Shown here: positions 26,307 to 36,659 of the stretch, in pieces
How positions within the stretch are numbered: position 1 is the first letter of the stretch
Layout: every line of letters starts with the position of its first letter
DNA from: Flavicella sediminum
Lineage (GTDB): Bacteria; Bacteroidota; Bacteroidia; Flavobacteriales; Flavobacteriaceae
Length of the DNA stretch: 64,000 bases
Direction: 5' to 3'
Assembly (NCBI RefSeq): GCF_006381105.1
Contig: NZ_VDET01000008.1
Location: 186,001 to 250,000 of the forward strand
Notes under the pieces: generated by a model
What the model saw: the letters and a program-made list of their open reading frames with translations, nothing else
Told to the model about the DNA's origin: nothing
Database searches by the model: none
Made by a program: the position numbers and the translations under genes

Positions 26307-27974
26307 TTAAAAGAAGCTGATTAGTTTTATGTGGAATAAGCCTTTTTGGAAATTAAAGTCAGTTTCGTTTGTTTTTCCGAAACCATAAGACATATTTATA
26401 TGTCCAGAAGAGGTTTTGTAGCTGTATCCTAATCCTAAACTATATAAGGAATTGTTCGTGTTGGCGTACTTGTTTTTTAGGAAGCCTATATCGCTAAATG
26501 TGTATAGGTAGGAAGAGTTGGCTGTGATTATTTGATATTCAATATTCGTGTAATTGTAGGCAGAAGCTTGTATGCTTTGTTCGTTAAACCCTCTAATTGT
26601 TGTGGCTCCACCTAAAAGATAGTTTTCATTCAGTAGTAAGTTGTTACCAATAAGTTCTTCAAATGTTGTTTGAATGTTAATGGATGTACGGTTTGTTAAA
26701 CCAATGTTATGAATTGCTTTTAAGAATAGGTGTACTTGATTTTCATTTTGTATATCCGTTTTTTTTAAGCCATGATCAAGTTGAATTAGAACTTGTGTTT
26801 TAGGTTTTAATCTTGTTTCTTTAGAACTAGTAAATGTATAGGCTAAGCCGTAGGTGGTTTTTGTGTATGTATTTATGCCAGCATTTTCTATGGTTAAAGA
26901 GGAATTGGAGTTTTCTTTGGTTCCGAATATTCCTATTGTATTTAAGTGGTCAATTGTGTAGTTTAAGGTTGCCTTGGTTTTTGTGTTGATAAAAGAGGAA
27001 TCTTGTTTTCGGATATTTAATTCTAGTTCGGCGCTTATGGGACTGTTAAATATAAAAGGGCTTGTCAAGGCAATGTTTAATTGTTCTAGATTATTTCCGT
27101 TGTTATTCCATTGAAAACGAAATCGTTCTCCTTTGTTAAACAGATTATTTAATTCTATATGAATATGTCCGTTAAATCTTACGCCATTGCTATTTTCTTT
27201 ATTACTAAAGCCTATGAGTCCATCAAAAATGTTTGAATTGTTTTTCTTCAAGTATAAATAAACAAGTGTAGAATCGTTGGTGAAAAGAACTTCTGGAGAT
27301 TTTGTTTGCGTAATAAATTTTAATTGGTTTAATTTTTTTTCAATTGTTCCTATTTGCTTTTTGTTAAAAGCTTTTTTCTTGCTCAATTTTAAGTAGTGTT
27401 GTTTGAATCTTTTTGGGAAATCTTCATAGCCTTCGATTAGAATTTTATCTAGGTTTCTTGGTTTCGTATTGTCTGTAACCAACTCGGCAGTTAATTTGTC
27501 GTTTTTATATTTTATGTTTTCAAGTCTAATCGTAGCAAACAGGTCGCCTTTATTTTGGTAGAAGTTATTTAGTTCTTGTAAAAAGTTATCGAGCTCATTC
27601 ACTTTTAAAGTGATCTGATTTTTTACAGGGCCTCTAAATCCCTTAGGAAGTGCTTTTTTGTTTTTAGTGATTAGGTGGATGTTGTCTGTTTTTATAGGTT
27701 GATCTACAATAAGTGTAAAGATGCTGTCATTTTCTTTATTAATTTTTTTAAAGGGATTGAAATAGCCAGCGTTTTGAGCTTTCGTTGTGAGTTTTTCTAT
27801 TTCATTATGCATAGCAATGCTGTCTGGAAAATAAAGTTTTTGATTTTTAAAGTAGTCTTCTTCTAAAAGAGTTGAGCTAGTTTGTTGAATTTGTAAGGTT
27901 GTTTTTTGAGAATAAACTGGTGTTCTGCCAACGAATGCAAGGAGTGCTAAAATTAAAAACAGGTGTTTCTTCAT
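26307..27974 (-). CDS. BamA/TamA-like outer-membrane protein (Omp85 superfamily)
   Basis: 555 aa from the ATG at 27974, which opens a clean signal peptide (MKKHLFLILALLAFVGRTPV, cleaved after YSQ). The longer frame starts with TTG and would bury it. Residues 60-210 look like two POTRA-type repeats (GYFNPFKKINKEN; LDKILIEGYEDFPKRFKQ). The rest is a beta-barrel with the Omp85 barrel motif LLGGATTIRGFNEQS, where IRGF is the conserved lid-lock motif. The final strand ends in FF. Omp85 proteins insert or export outer-membrane or surface proteins. It is too short for BamA itself, so it is an accessory paralogue of unknown client. Confidence 0.85.
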   Translation of the reverse strand: MKKHLFLILALLAFVGRTPVYSQKTTLQIQQTSSTLLEEDYFKNQKLYFPDSIAMHNEIEKLTTKAQNAGYFNPFKKINKENDSIFTLIVDQPIKTDNIHLITKNKKALPKGFRGPVKNQITLKVNELDNFLQELNNFYQNKGDLFATIRLENIKYKNDKLTAELVTDNTKPRNLDKILIEGYEDFPKRFKQHYLKLSKKKAFNKKQIGTIEKKLNQLKFITQTKSPEVLFTNDSTLVYLYLKKNNSNIFDGLIGFSNKENSNGVRFNGHIHIELNNLFNKGERFRFQWNNNGNNLEQLNIALTSPFIFNSPISAELELNIRKQDSSFINTKTKATLNYTIDHLNTIGIFGTKENSNSSLTIENAGINTYTKTTYGLAYTFTSSKETRLKPKTQVLIQLDHGLKKTDIQNENQVHLFLKAIHNIGLTNRTSINIQTTFEELIGNNLLLNENYLLGGATTIRGFNEQSIQASAYNYTNIEYQIITANSSYLYTFSDIGFLKNKYANTNNSLYSLGLGYSYKTSSGHINMSYGFGKTNETDFNFQKGLFHIKLISFF

Positions 27975-28101
27975 GAAATTTGCAGGTTCAGTATGCGGCC
28001 ATTGAAATAATTTGACTAGAGAAATTATTGAATTCAAAATTACTAGAATAATATGTTAAATTATAAGATTCTAGTAAATTTTAAAATTTAACTCCTTGAT
28101 A

Positions 28102-28132
28102 TTTGAATAAATAGAAATTAATTGTACATTTG
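28102..28132 (+). promoter_or_regulatory. Promoter of the rpsL-rpsG-fusA-rpsJ operon
   Basis: TTTG at 28102-28105, a 19-base spacer and TACATTTG at 28125-28132 match the Bacteroidota housekeeping promoter at every fixed position. A small hairpin (CTCTAAA 28137-28143 with TTTAGAG 28147-28153) would lie at the extreme 5' end of the transcript. Confidence 0.8.
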
Positions 28133-28188
28133 CACCCTCTAAAAAATTTAGAGAATTATAAAACAAACGTAATTTATAACAAATTAGT

Positions 28189-28563
28189 ATGCCAACTATT
28201 CAACAATTAGTACGTAAAGGAAGAACCCAAAACACTAAGAAGAGTAAATCGGCTGCTTTAAATTCGTGTCCTCAAAGAAGAGGAGTTTGTACACGTGTTT
28301 ACACCACTACACCGAAGAAACCAAATTCTGCAATGAGAAAAGTTGCCAGAGTTCGTTTAACTAACGGAAATGAGGTAAATGCTTACATTCCTGGAGAAGG
28401 ACACAATTTACAAGAGCACTCGATAGTATTAGTAAGGGGAGGAAGAGTTAAAGATTTACCAGGGGTAAAGTATCACATAGTACGTGGAGCTTTAGATACA
28501 GCTGGTGTTGAGGGAAGAACTCAACGTAGATCTAAATACGGAGCCAAACGTCCTAAGAAGTAA
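28189..28563 (+). CDS. rpsL: 30S ribosomal protein S12
   Basis: 124 aa, full length. S12 shapes the decoding centre. The two conserved loops that face the A site are intact: [13 protein letters not shown] and [13 protein letters not shown]. The lysines whose mutation gives streptomycin resistance in other bacteria are unchanged, so the sequence is of the sensitive type. It is the first gene of the str operon, with its promoter about 60 bases upstream and rpsG 59 bases downstream. Confidence 0.98.
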   Translation: MPTIQQLVRKGRTQNTKKSKSAALNSCPQRRGVCTRVYTTTPKKPNSAMRKVARVRLTNGNEVNAYIPGEGHNLQEHSIVLVRGGRVKDLPGVKYHIVRGALDTAGVEGRTQRRSKYGAKRPKK

Positions 28564-28622
28564 ATTTTTAATGTTCGCTAGGTAAACAAAGTTTACAGCA
28601 ACAACAACAAACTCAAGAAAAC

Positions 28623-29099
28623 ATGAGAAAAAGAAGAGCCAAAAAAAGAGTTCTTTTACCGGATCCTAAGTTTAACGATCAATTAGCAACACGTTTCGTG
28701 AACATGCTAATGTGGGATGGTAAGAAATCAGTAGCGTTCAAAGTATTTTATGATGCTTTAGATATCGTAGAAGAAAAAAAGGGAGAAGAAGAAAAGTCTG
28801 CCTTAGAAATTTGGAAAGATGCACTTTCTAACGTGATGCCTCAAGTAGAAGTACGTAGTCGTCGTGTTGGTGGAGCCAATTTCCAAATCCCAATGCCAAT
28901 TAGACCAGATAGAAAAGTTTCTATGGCTATCAAATGGATGATTTCATTTGCTAGAAAAAGAAATGAAAAAACGATGGCTCAGAAGTTAGCAGGTGAAATT
29001 TTAGCTGCTGCAAAAGAAGAAGGTGCTGCTGTTAAGAAAAGAGTGGATGTTCATAAAATGGCTGAAGCAAACAAAGCATTCTCACACTTTAGATTCTAA
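28623..29099 (+). CDS. rpsG: 30S ribosomal protein S7
   Basis: 158 aa. S7 nucleates assembly of the 30S head and lines the E site. The N-terminal [19 protein letters not shown] and the central [13 protein letters not shown] hairpin are standard. The first start fits the known N-terminus. It lies between rpsL and fusA, with only 3 bases to fusA, as in the classical str operon. Confidence 0.98.
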   Translation: MRKRRAKKRVLLPDPKFNDQLATRFVNMLMWDGKKSVAFKVFYDALDIVEEKKGEEEKSALEIWKDALSNVMPQVEVRSRRVGGANFQIPMPIRPDRKVSMAIKWMISFARKRNEKTMAQKLAGEILAAAKEEGAAVKKRVDVHKMAEANKAFSHFRF

Positions 29100-29102
29100 G
29101 AA

Positions 29103-31226
29103 ATGGCAAGAGATTTAAAATTTACAAGAAATATTGGTATTGCTGCGCATATTGATGCAGGTAAGACTACCACTACAGAACGTGTGTTGTATTATACAGG
29201 AGTTTCTCATAAAATTGGAGAAGTTCATGATGGTGCAGCTACAATGGACTGGATGGAGCAAGAGCAAGAAAGAGGTATTACAATTACTTCTGCTGCTACT
29301 ACATGTGAATGGAAGTTCCCAGTAGAAAACGGTGAGGCTACTCCTGATACAAAAGGGTACCACTTCAATATTATTGATACTCCTGGTCACGTTGATTTTA
29401 CTGTAGAGGTAAATAGATCTTTACGTGTATTAGATGGTTTGGTTTTCTTATTTAGTGCTGTTGATGGTGTTGAGCCTCAGTCAGAAACTAACTGGAGATT
29501 AGCTGATAACTATAAAGTGCCAAGAATTGGTTTTGTTAACAAAATGGACCGTCAAGGATCTAACTTTGCTAGAGTTTGTACTCAGGTAAAAGAAATGTTA
29601 GGATCTAACGCTGTTGAAATCGTTTTGCCAATTGGTGAAGAAGCTGATTTTAGAGGTGTCGTTGATTTGGTAAAGAACAGAGCTATTATATGGCATGATG
29701 AGACTCAAGGGGCAACTTTTGATATTATTGATATTCCTGAAGATATGGTGGACGAAGCTAAAGAGGCTCGTGCTAGATTGATCGAAGAAGTTGCATCTTA
29801 CGATGAGGCTTTGTTAGAGAAATTCATGGAAGATGAAGACTCTATTACTGAAGATGAAGTACATGCTGCTTTAAGAGCTGCTGTTATGGATATGGCGATC
29901 ATTCCTATGATTGCTGGTTCTGCATTTAAAAACAAAGGGGTTCAATTCTTGTTGGATGCTGTTTGTCGTTACTTGCCTTCTCCAATGGATAGACCTGAAG
30001 TTGTTGGTATTGATCCAAGAACTGAAGAAGAGACTACTAGAAGACCTGATGCAAAAGATTCTTTCGCAGCATTGGCATTTAAAATCGCTACTGATCCTTT
30101 CGTAGGACGTTTGGCTTTCTTCCGTGCTTATTCTGGTCGTTTAGATGCAGGTTCATACATCTTGAACAATCGTTCAGGTAAAAAAGAACGTATTTCTCGT
30201 ATCTACCAAATGCATGCAAATACTCAAAAGTCTATTGATTATATCGAGGCTGGAGATATTGGAGCGGCAGTTGGATTTAAAGATATCAAAACAGGAGATA
30301 CAATGTCTGCAGTTGATGCACCTATTGTATTGGAATCAATGGATTTCCCTGCTCCGGTAATTGGTATTTCTATCGAGCCAAAAACGAAAGGTGATATGGA
30401 TAAATTAGGGATGTCATTAGCTAAGTTGGCTGAGGAAGATCCTACGTTTACTGTAAAAACCGATGAAACTTCTGGTCAAACTGTAATCTCAGGAATGGGA
30501 GAGTTGCACTTAGAGGTATTGATTGACCGTTTGAAACGTGAATTTAAAGTTGAAGTTAACGAAGGTGAGCCTCAAGTTGAATACAAAGAAGCTGTAACAA
30601 AATCAACACAACACAGAGAAACTTATAAAAAGCAATCTGGTGGACGTGGTAAGTTTGGTGATATCGTATTTGAGATGGGACCTGCTGATGATGATTTCAA
30701 AGGACCAGGATTACAATTTGTTGACCAAATTAAAGGTGGACGTATTCCTAAGGAATTTATCCCTTCTGTAGAAAAAGGATTTAGAGAGTCTATGCAAAAC
30801 GGACCATTAGCTGGTTTCGTAATGGATACTTTAAAAGTTGTTTTAACAGATGGATCTTTCCACCCTGTGGATTCTGATGCTCTTTCTTTTGAATTAGCGG
30901 CGAAGATGGGTTACAAAGCATGTGCAAAAGCTGCCGGTGCTGTAATTCTTGAGCCAATCATGAAAATGGAAGCTATTACTCCAGAAGAAAACATGGGTGA
31001 TATCGTTGGAGATTTAAATAGACGTAGAGGTCAAGTGAATGATATGGGTGACCGTTCAGGAGCGAAAGTAATCAAGGCTGATGTGCCTTTGTCTGAAATG
31101 TTTGGATATGTAACTACGTTACGTACTCTTTCTTCAGGTAGAGCAACATCTACTATGGAATTTTCACACTATGCACAAACACCTTCTAATGTTTCAGAAG
31201 AAGTTATTGCAAAAGCTAAAGCATAA
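29103..31226 (+). CDS. fusA: Elongation factor G
   Basis: 707 aa translational GTPase that drives translocation. The G motifs are intact: [19 protein letters not shown] (G1), RGITI with the following TSAAT (G2/switch I), DTPGHVDF (G3) and NKMDRQG (G4). Domains II to V follow, with the domain IV signature [13 protein letters not shown]. It is a single-copy-type housekeeping EF-G judging by its position in the str operon, 3 bases after rpsG and 17 bases before rpsJ. No unusual residues were noticed. Confidence 0.98.
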   Translation: MARDLKFTRNIGIAAHIDAGKTTTTERVLYYTGVSHKIGEVHDGAATMDWMEQEQERGITITSAATTCEWKFPVENGEATPDTKGYHFNIIDTPGHVDFTVEVNRSLRVLDGLVFLFSAVDGVEPQSETNWRLADNYKVPRIGFVNKMDRQGSNFARVCTQVKEMLGSNAVEIVLPIGEEADFRGVVDLVKNRAIIWHDETQGATFDIIDIPEDMVDEAKEARARLIEEVASYDEALLEKFMEDEDSITEDEVHAALRAAVMDMAIIPMIAGSAFKNKGVQFLLDAVCRYLPSPMDRPEVVGIDPRTEEETTRRPDAKDSFAALAFKIATDPFVGRLAFFRAYSGRLDAGSYILNNRSGKKERISRIYQMHANTQKSIDYIEAGDIGAAVGFKDIKTGDTMSAVDAPIVLESMDFPAPVIGISIEPKTKGDMDKLGMSLAKLAEEDPTFTVKTDETSGQTVISGMGELHLEVLIDRLKREFKVEVNEGEPQVEYKEAVTKSTQHRETYKKQSGGRGKFGDIVFEMGPADDDFKGPGLQFVDQIKGGRIPKEFIPSVEKGFRESMQNGPLAGFVMDTLKVVLTDGSFHPVDSDALSFELAAKMGYKACAKAAGAVILEPIMKMEAITPEENMGDIVGDLNRRRGQVNDMGDRSGAKVIKADVPLSEMFGYVTTLRTLSSGRATSTMEFSHYAQTPSNVSEEVIAKAKA

Positions 31227-31243
31227 TCTCTAAAATATAAATC

Positions 31244-31549
31244 ATGAGTCAAAAAATTAGAATAAAATTAAAATCTTACGATTATAATTTAGTAGATAAA
31301 TCTGCTGAAAAGATTGTTAAGACGGTAAAATCAACTGGAGCTGTTGTAAACGGTCCAATTCCTTTACCAACAAATAAAAAAATATTTACAGTTTTGCGTT
31401 CTCCGCACGTAAATAAAAAATCAAGAGAGCAATTTCAATTGAGTTCTTTCAAAAGATTATTAGATATCTATAGTTCTTCTTCAAAAACTATTGATGCTTT
31501 GATGAAATTGGAATTACCAAGTGGAGTTGAAGTTGAAATTAAAGTATAA
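31244..31549 (+). CDS. rpsJ: 30S ribosomal protein S10 (NusE)
   Basis: 101 aa. The conserved [19 protein letters not shown] start and the loop around [14 protein letters not shown] are typical. S10 also acts as NusE in transcription antitermination in other bacteria. Here it ends the str transcription unit. A terminator follows, and the next ribosomal gene (rplC) has its own promoter, so rpsJ is not transcribed as the leader gene of the S10 operon as it is in Escherichia coli. Confidence 0.98.
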   Translation: MSQKIRIKLKSYDYNLVDKSAEKIVKTVKSTGAVVNGPIPLPTNKKIFTVLRSPHVNKKSREQFQLSSFKRLLDIYSSSSKTIDALMKLELPSGVEVEIKV

Positions 31550-31604
31550 TTTCAATTTCTAGCAACTCTTTAGGTTTGTGTAGCAAACTATAAGTGAATA
31601 AATT

Positions 31605-31641
31605 AAAGGGTAAAATCAGTCAAAAGATTTTACCCTTTTTT
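31605..31641 (+). terminator. Rho-independent terminator after rpsJ
   Basis: A 13-bp perfect stem (31605-31617 with 31626-31638; core AAAGGGTAAAATC) encloses an 8-base loop and runs into a T-tract. It separates the str unit from the rplC unit. Confidence 0.85.
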
Positions 31642-31692
31642 ATTAAAACGGATTGAAAACTCGATTTTTTTTCAAGGATTTAGTTTAACTTG

Positions 31693-31722
31693 TTGAATAA
31701 GAAGGTTTTTTTCGTATATTTG
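31693..31722 (+). promoter_or_regulatory. Promoter of the rplC operon
   Basis: TTG at 31693-31695, a 19-base spacer and TATATTTG at 31715-31722 match the Bacteroidota promoter. It lies about 207 bases before rplC, leaving a long structured leader. Confidence 0.75.
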
Positions 31723-31724
31723 CA

Positions 31725-31929
31725 CACCCTAAAAAGGGGATTGTCAGTGAAATAAAGGCTTGCCTTTGTTTTTAAATGACGAAAACACGCCGAATTAGTT
31801 GTTCGGTGAACATGTCCGGAGCTGCGAGCGAAGGAAAAACGGTAAAAATATATTCAGAGCTGAAGATATTTTGCTCTGTTTTTTTTGAAATAAATTTTGA
31901 GTACTAATTAATATAAATAAATAATAAAA
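31725..31929 (+). promoter_or_regulatory. Long structured leader of the rplC operon with attenuator-like hairpin
   Basis: The 380-bp gap between rpsJ and rplC holds a terminator, a promoter and this leader. Four dyads are visible: CCCT/AGGG at 31727-31738; AAAGG-cttg-CCTTT at 31754-31767; CGCCGAA/TTCGGTG at 31788-31808 (one G-T pair); and CAGAGC/GCTCTG at 31855-31878, followed directly by eight T. The last has the form of an intrinsic terminator about 45 bases before the rplC start. Autoregulation by a ribosomal protein is an inference from position. Confidence 0.5.
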
Positions 31930-32547
31930 ATGTCTGGGTTAATAGGAAGAAAAGTCGGAATGACCAGCTTATTCGATGCAAACGGGAAGAATATTCCTTG
32001 TACGGTAATCGAATGCGGTCCTTGTGTAGTTACCCAAGTCAGAACTGAAGAAGTAGACGGTTATACCGCTTTACAGATTGGTTTCGATGACAAAGCAGAA
32101 AAACGTACTAATAATGCGTTAAAAGGCCACTTTAAAAAGGCTGGAACTTCTGCTAAGAAAAAAGTCGTTGAATTTACAGGTTTTGATGAGGAGTACAAAT
32201 TAGGAGATACTTTAACAGTAGATCTATTTGAAGAAGGTGAATTTGTTGATGTAACAGCAACTTCAAAAGGTAAAGGATTCCAAGGTGTTGTAAAACGTCA
32301 TGGATTCGCCGGAGTTGGTCAAGCAACACACGGTCAACACAACCGTTTAAGAGCTCCTGGTTCTATCGGAGCAGCATCTTATCCAGCTAGAGTATTCAAA
32401 GGAATGCGTATGGCAGGAAGAATGGGTGGTGAAAATGTAAAAGTTCAAAACTTAAGAGTTTTAAAAGTAGTTTCTGATAAGAACTTACTTGTAGTGAAAG
32501 GATGTGTTCCAGGTCACAAAAACGCTTATATAACTATTGAGAAGTAA
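31930..32547 (+). CDS. rplC: 50S ribosomal protein L3
   Basis: 205 aa. L3 reaches the peptidyl-transferase centre with its long loop ([20 protein letters not shown]) and helps start 50S assembly. The signature [15 protein letters not shown] is present. It is the first gene of the second ribosomal operon, preceded by a 200-nt leader. Its stop codon shares one base with the rplD start (TAATG), implying coupled translation. Confidence 0.98.
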   Translation: MSGLIGRKVGMTSLFDANGKNIPCTVIECGPCVVTQVRTEEVDGYTALQIGFDDKAEKRTNNALKGHFKKAGTSAKKKVVEFTGFDEEYKLGDTLTVDLFEEGEFVDVTATSKGKGFQGVVKRHGFAGVGQATHGQHNRLRAPGSIGAASYPARVFKGMRMAGRMGGENVKVQNLRVLKVVSDKNLLVVKGCVPGHKNAYITIEK

Positions 32548-33176
32548 TGAAAGTAGCAGTTTTAGATATTACAGGAAAAGACACAGGAAGACAAGTTGAG
32601 CTTTCTGATGCTATATTTGCTTTGGAGCCTAACAAGCATGCTATCTACTTAGATGTAAAGCAGCATTTGGCGAACAAAAGACAAGGAACGCATAAAGCAA
32701 AAGAAAGAGCTGATATTGCGGGAAGTACAAGAAAGATTAAGAAACAAAAAGGTACTGGTACTGCACGTGCTGGATCTATCAAATCTCCTGTATTTAGAGG
32801 AGGGGGTAGAGTATTTGGACCTAGACCAAGATCTTATTCTTTTAAGTTGAATAAAAATTTAAAGCGTTTAGCTCGTAAATCTGCATTAAGTTCTCAGGTA
32901 AAAGAACAAAATGTAATCGTAGTTGAAGACTTTAACTTTGAATCAGCTAAGACTAAAAATTTCGTAAACGTATTGAAAGCTTTCGGTTTAGAAGACAAAA
33001 AGTCTTTATTCGTTTTAGGAAATGCAAATAACAATGTGTATTTGTCTTCAAGAAATTTAAAGAAAACTACTGTAGTTGCTGGTTCTGAACTAAGTACTTA
33101 TGGAGTTTTGAATACGAGTAAAGTAGTTCTTTTAGAAAGTTCTCTAGAAGGAATTGAATCTAATTTAAGTAAATAG
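32547..33176 (+). CDS. rplD: 50S ribosomal protein L4
   Basis: 209 aa. The extended loop that enters the exit tunnel is present (KQKGTGTARAGSIKSP and FRGGGRVFGPRPRSY). In Escherichia coli L4 also represses its own operon by binding the S10 leader. The leader before rplC makes the same idea worth testing here, although Bacteroidota leaders are not known to follow the Escherichia coli mechanism. It starts on the rplC stop; rplW follows after 8 bases. Confidence 0.98.
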   Translation: MKVAVLDITGKDTGRQVELSDAIFALEPNKHAIYLDVKQHLANKRQGTHKAKERADIAGSTRKIKKQKGTGTARAGSIKSPVFRGGGRVFGPRPRSYSFKLNKNLKRLARKSALSSQVKEQNVIVVEDFNFESAKTKNFVNVLKAFGLEDKKSLFVLGNANNNVYLSSRNLKKTTVVAGSELSTYGVLNTSKVVLLESSLEGIESNLSK

Positions 33177-33184
33177 GTAGCAAG

Positions 33185-33475
33185 ATGAGTATTTTAATTA
33201 AACCTATTATCACGGAAAAAGCAACAAAAGATAGCGAAACATTCAATCGTTATACATTTGTTGTCGCTTTAGGAGCGAATAAAGTGGAGATCAAAAAAGC
33301 TATTGAGTCAACTTACGGAGTATCTGTTGAGAAAGTAAGAACCATGGTTTATCCAGTAACTAGAACAACAAAATTCACTAAGAAAGGTGTTGTTTCAGGG
33401 ATGATTGGTCAATACAAAAAAGCAATCGTTCAATTGTCAGATGGTGAGGCAATTGATTTTTATAACAATATTTAA
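33185..33475 (+). CDS. rplW: 50S ribosomal protein L23
   Basis: 96 aa. It opens with ILIKPIITEKATKDSE and has the NKVEIKKAIESTYGV helix that binds 23S rRNA domain III. L23 lies at the tunnel exit and docks trigger factor and SRP. Spacing is 8 bases from rplD and 9 to rplB. Confidence 0.98.
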   Translation: MSILIKPIITEKATKDSETFNRYTFVVALGANKVEIKKAIESTYGVSVEKVRTMVYPVTRTTKFTKKGVVSGMIGQYKKAIVQLSDGEAIDFYNNI

Positions 33476-33484
33476 TAACTAGAA

Positions 33485-34306
33485 ATGTCAGTTAGAAAAT
33501 TAAAACCAGTAACACCAGGTCAGCGTTTTAGAGTAGTAAATGGGTTCGACGCCATAACTACTGATAAGCCGGAAAAAAGTTTACTTGTTCCGAATAAAAG
33601 ATCTGGAGGTCGAAACAACAGTGGAAAGATGACCATGAAATTCATGGGAGGTGGACACAAAAGAAAGTATCGTATTATCGATTTTAAAAGAGATAAAGAA
33701 GGTGCTGCAGAAGTAATGTCAATCCAGTACGATCCAAATCGTACAGCTTTTATCGCGTTGGTACAGTTTGCTGATGGTGAAAAAAGATATGTGATTGCTC
33801 AAGGAGGATTGCAAGTAGGACAAAAAATTGTATCAGGTTCAGGAGTAGCTCCAGAAGTTGGAAATGCAATGCCTTTAGGAGAAATGCCTTTAGGAACTAC
33901 AATTAGTTGTATTGAATTAAGACCAGGTCAAGGTGCTGTTATGGCGCGTTCTGCAGGTTCTTTCGCACAATTAATGGCAAAAGATGGTAAATATGTTACA
34001 GTAAAAATGCCATCAGGAGAAACAAGATTGATTTTAGCTACTTGTGTTGCTACTATTGGTGTTGTATCTAACTCAGATCATCAATTACTAGTATCTGGTA
34101 AAGCAGGTAGAAGTAGATGGTTAGGAAGAAGACCAAGAACTAGACCAGTGGTTATGAACCCGGTTGATCATCCAATGGGTGGTGGTGAAGGTAAATCTTC
34201 AGGAGGACATCCTAGATCTAAAAACGGTATCCCTGCAAAAGGATTCAAAACAAGATCTAAGACTAAGGCGAGTAATAAGTATATTATAGAACGTAGAAAA
34301 AAATAA
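33485..34306 (+). CDS. rplB: 50S ribosomal protein L2
   Basis: 273 aa, the usual length. The rRNA-binding fold ([20 protein letters not shown]) and the highly conserved C-terminal [13 protein letters not shown], with the His close to the peptidyl-transferase centre, are intact. L2 is needed for subunit association and peptide-bond formation. rpsS follows after 6 bases. Confidence 0.98.
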   Translation: MSVRKLKPVTPGQRFRVVNGFDAITTDKPEKSLLVPNKRSGGRNNSGKMTMKFMGGGHKRKYRIIDFKRDKEGAAEVMSIQYDPNRTAFIALVQFADGEKRYVIAQGGLQVGQKIVSGSGVAPEVGNAMPLGEMPLGTTISCIELRPGQGAVMARSAGSFAQLMAKDGKYVTVKMPSGETRLILATCVATIGVVSNSDHQLLVSGKAGRSRWLGRRPRTRPVVMNPVDHPMGGGEGKSSGGHPRSKNGIPAKGFKTRSKTKASNKYIIERRKK

Positions 34307-34312
34307 TAAGAT

Positions 34313-34594
34313 ATGGCACGTTCATTAAAAAAAGGACCTTACGTATTTCATAAACTTGAAAGAAAAGTTTTAGCAAATGTTGAAGCAGATAGTAAGTCAG
34401 TAATAAAAACATGGTCTAGAGCAACTATGATCACACCTGATTTTGTTGGTCAAACTATAGCTGTACATAACGGTAGATCTTTTGTACCTGTTTATGTAAC
34501 TGAAAACATGGTAGGGCACAAATTAGGAGAATTTTCACCAACACGTTCATTTAGAGGACACGGTGCGGATAGAAAAAATAAAGGTAAAAAATAG
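34313..34594 (+). CDS. rpsS: 30S ribosomal protein S19
   Basis: 93 aa, 30S head protein that pairs with S13 and contacts the 50S bridge. [19 protein letters not shown] and [16 protein letters not shown] are the family signatures. It lies in the canonical order between L2 and L22, with gaps of 6 and 5 bases. Confidence 0.98.
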   Translation: MARSLKKGPYVFHKLERKVLANVEADSKSVIKTWSRATMITPDFVGQTIAVHNGRSFVPVYVTENMVGHKLGEFSPTRSFRGHGADRKNKGKK

Positions 34595-34599
34595 TAGGT

Positions 34600-35010
34600 A
34601 TGGGAGTTCGTAAGAAAAATATGGCAGACCAACGTAAAGAAGCTAAAAAATCTTTAGCTTTTGCAAAGTTGACTAACTGTCCTACATCACCAAGGAAAAT
34701 GCGTTTGGTGGCAGACTTAGTAAGAGGAGTTGAGGTTGAAAAAGCTTTACAAATCTTGAAATTTAGTTCTAAAGAAGCATCTATAAACGTTGAGAAATTG
34801 TTATTGTCGGCTATTGCTAACTGGCAAGCAAAGAACGAAGATGCTAGTATCGAAGATGCTGGACTATTTGTAAAAGAAATCTGTGTTGATAGCGCAGGTA
34901 TGTTAAAAAGATTAAGACCAGCACCACAAGGTCGTGCACATAGAATTAGAAAACGTTCTAATCATGTAACAATCGTGTTGGGAAATAAGAATAACGCAAT
35001 TCAATCGTAA
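34600..35010 (+). CDS. rplV: 50S ribosomal protein L22
   Basis: 136 aa. [19 protein letters not shown] begins the globular domain, and [16 protein letters not shown] ends the tunnel hairpin. The first ATG gives [15 protein letters not shown] second ATG 21 bases downstream would give MADQRKE. The longer form is common in flavobacteria, as I recall, and is kept here. The tunnel-lining loop is normal, so no macrolide-resistance change is evident. Confidence 0.96.
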   Translation: MGVRKKNMADQRKEAKKSLAFAKLTNCPTSPRKMRLVADLVRGVEVEKALQILKFSSKEASINVEKLLLSAIANWQAKNEDASIEDAGLFVKEICVDSAGMLKRLRPAPQGRAHRIRKRSNHVTIVLGNKNNAIQS

Positions 35011-35016
35011 GTAGAA

Positions 35017-35736
35017 ATGGGACAAAAAACAAATCCAATTGGAAATCGTTTAGGAATTATCAGAGGATGGGAATCTAACTGGTATGGTGGAAGTAACTAC
35101 GGAGATAAATTAGCAGAAGACGATAAAATAAGAAAGTACGTACGTGCTAGATTATTTAAAGCAAGCGTTTCTAGAGTTATTATCGAAAGAACTTTAAAAC
35201 TTGTAACCGTTACTATCACTACTGCAAGACCTGGTATCATTATCGGGAAAGGTGGTCAAGAGGTAGACAAGTTGAAAGAAGAGCTTAAGAAAATTACTGG
35301 AAACGAAGTTCAAATTAATATTTTTGAAATCAAGCGTCCAGAATTAGATGCTACTTTGGTTGCTTCTAGTGTAGCTCGTCAAATTGAAAATAGAATCTCT
35401 TACAAGAGAGCTATCAAAATGGCAATCCAAGCTGCAATTAGAATGAATGCTGAAGGAATCAAAATTCAAATTTCAGGTCGTTTAAACGGAGCTGAGATGG
35501 CACGTTCTGAGCACTTCAAAGAAGGTAGAATTCCTCTTTCTACTTTTAGAGCAGATATTGATTATGCACTTGTAGAAGCACATACTACTTATGGAAGATT
35601 AGGTGTAAAAGTGTGGATTATGAAAGGTGAGGTTTATGGAAAAAGAGAATTGTCTCCATTAGTTGGTTTGTCTAAAAAGCAAGGTGGCGCTAAAGGTGGT
35701 AACTCTAAGAAGTCAGCTCCTCGTAAAAGAAAATAA
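35017..35736 (+). CDS. rpsC: 30S ribosomal protein S3
   Basis: 239 aa. The type II KH domain shows [18 protein letters not shown] with its GxxG loop, and the C-terminal domain carries [21 protein letters not shown]3 forms part of the mRNA entry channel. The tail is Lys/Ser-rich. It starts 6 bases after rplV; rplP follows after 24 bases. Confidence 0.98.
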   Translation: MGQKTNPIGNRLGIIRGWESNWYGGSNYGDKLAEDDKIRKYVRARLFKASVSRVIIERTLKLVTVTITTARPGIIIGKGGQEVDKLKEELKKITGNEVQINIFEIKRPELDATLVASSVARQIENRISYKRAIKMAIQAAIRMNAEGIKIQISGRLNGAEMARSEHFKEGRIPLSTFRADIDYALVEAHTTYGRLGVKVWIMKGEVYGKRELSPLVGLSKKQGGAKGGNSKKSAPRKRK

Positions 35737-35760
35737 ATTTTTATAATTTAGAATTAAGAA

Positions 35761-36189
35761 ATGTTACAGCCAAAAAGAGTAAAATACCGTAAGGTACAGA
35801 AAGCGAAGGGTAATATGAAGGGGAACTCTCAAAGAGGACACCAACTTTCTAATGGAATGTTTGGTATCAAATCTTTAGATCAAAACCTACTTACTTCTCG
35901 TCAAATAGAAGCAGCTCGTATTGCGGCAACACGTCATATGAAAAGAGAAGGGCAGTTATGGATTAAAATATTTCCAGACAAGCCTATTACTAAAAAGCCT
36001 TTAGAAGTACGTATGGGTAAAGGTAAAGGTTCTCCAGAATATTTCGTAGCTGTGGTTAAACCAGGAAGAATCTTATTTGAAGTAGGAGGAGTTCCTTTTG
36101 AAGTTGCAAAAGAAGCATTACGTTTAGCAGCACAAAAACTTCCAGTTCAAACGAAGTTTGTAATTGCTAGAGATTTTGATAACGCATAA
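35761..36189 (+). CDS. rplP: 50S ribosomal protein L16
   Basis: 142 aa. L16 organises the A-site finger region of 23S r[19 protein letters not shown] and the [20 protein letters not shown] block are the family signatures. The Arg in the following region that is hydroxylated by YcfD in Escherichia coli cannot be judged for modification here. It is followed by rpmC after 11 bases. Confidence 0.98.
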   Translation: MLQPKRVKYRKVQKAKGNMKGNSQRGHQLSNGMFGIKSLDQNLLTSRQIEAARIAATRHMKREGQLWIKIFPDKPITKKPLEVRMGKGKGSPEYFVAVVKPGRILFEVGGVPFEVAKEALRLAAQKLPVQTKFVIARDFDNA

Positions 36190-36200
36190 TTGATAAGAAA

Positions 36201-36389
36201 ATGAAACAATCAGAAATTAAAGAATTATCAGTTGCTGAGTTACAAGAGAAATTAGCAGAATTTAAGAAAAATTATACTGATCTTAAAATGGCTCACGCAA
36301 TTTCACCGCTGGAAACACCTTTGCAATTGAAAGCTATTAGAAAAACTGTTGCAAGACTTGCTACAGAATTAACTAAAAGAGCACAATAA
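36201..36389 (+). CDS. rpmC: 50S ribosomal protein L29
   Basis: 62 aa, two-helix protein near the tunnel exit next to L23. [15 protein letters not shown] and the [13 protein letters not shown] helix are typical. It lies in the standard L16-L29-S17 order with 11-base gaps on both sides. Confidence 0.97.
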   Translation: MKQSEIKELSVAELQEKLAEFKKNYTDLKMAHAISPLETPLQLKAIRKTVARLATELTKRAQ

Positions 36390-36400
36390 TTAGTTACAAG

Positions 36401-36658
36401 ATGGAAAAAAGAAATCTTAGAAAAGAAAGAATAGGTGTTGTTGCTAGTAATAAAATGGAAAAGTCTATTGTTGTTACAGAAGTAAAAAAAGTGAAGCACC
36501 CAATGTATGGTAAATTCGTTTTGAAAACGAAGAAATACGTTGCACACGATGAGTTAAATGATTGCAACATCGGAGATACAGTAAAGATCATGGAAACAAG
36601 ACCTTTAAGTAAATCTAAACGTTGGAGATTAGTAGAAATCTTAGAAAGAGCTAAATAA
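36401..36658 (+). CDS. rpsQ: 30S ribosomal protein S17
   Basis: 85 aa, OB-fold primary binder of 16S r[22 protein letters not shown] and [17 protein letters not shown] are conserved. It ends with one base before rplN. Confidence 0.98.
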   Translation: MEKRNLRKERIGVVASNKMEKSIVVTEVKKVKHPMYGKFVLKTKKYVAHDELNDCNIGDTVKIMETRPLSKSKRWRLVEILERAK

Positions 36659-36659
36659 T

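Noticed and set aside
31550-31604. A weak hairpin (TAGGTTTG with CAAACTA) directly after rpsJ
   Set aside because: The pairing is short and imperfect; the 13-bp stem at 31605-31638 is the convincing terminator.
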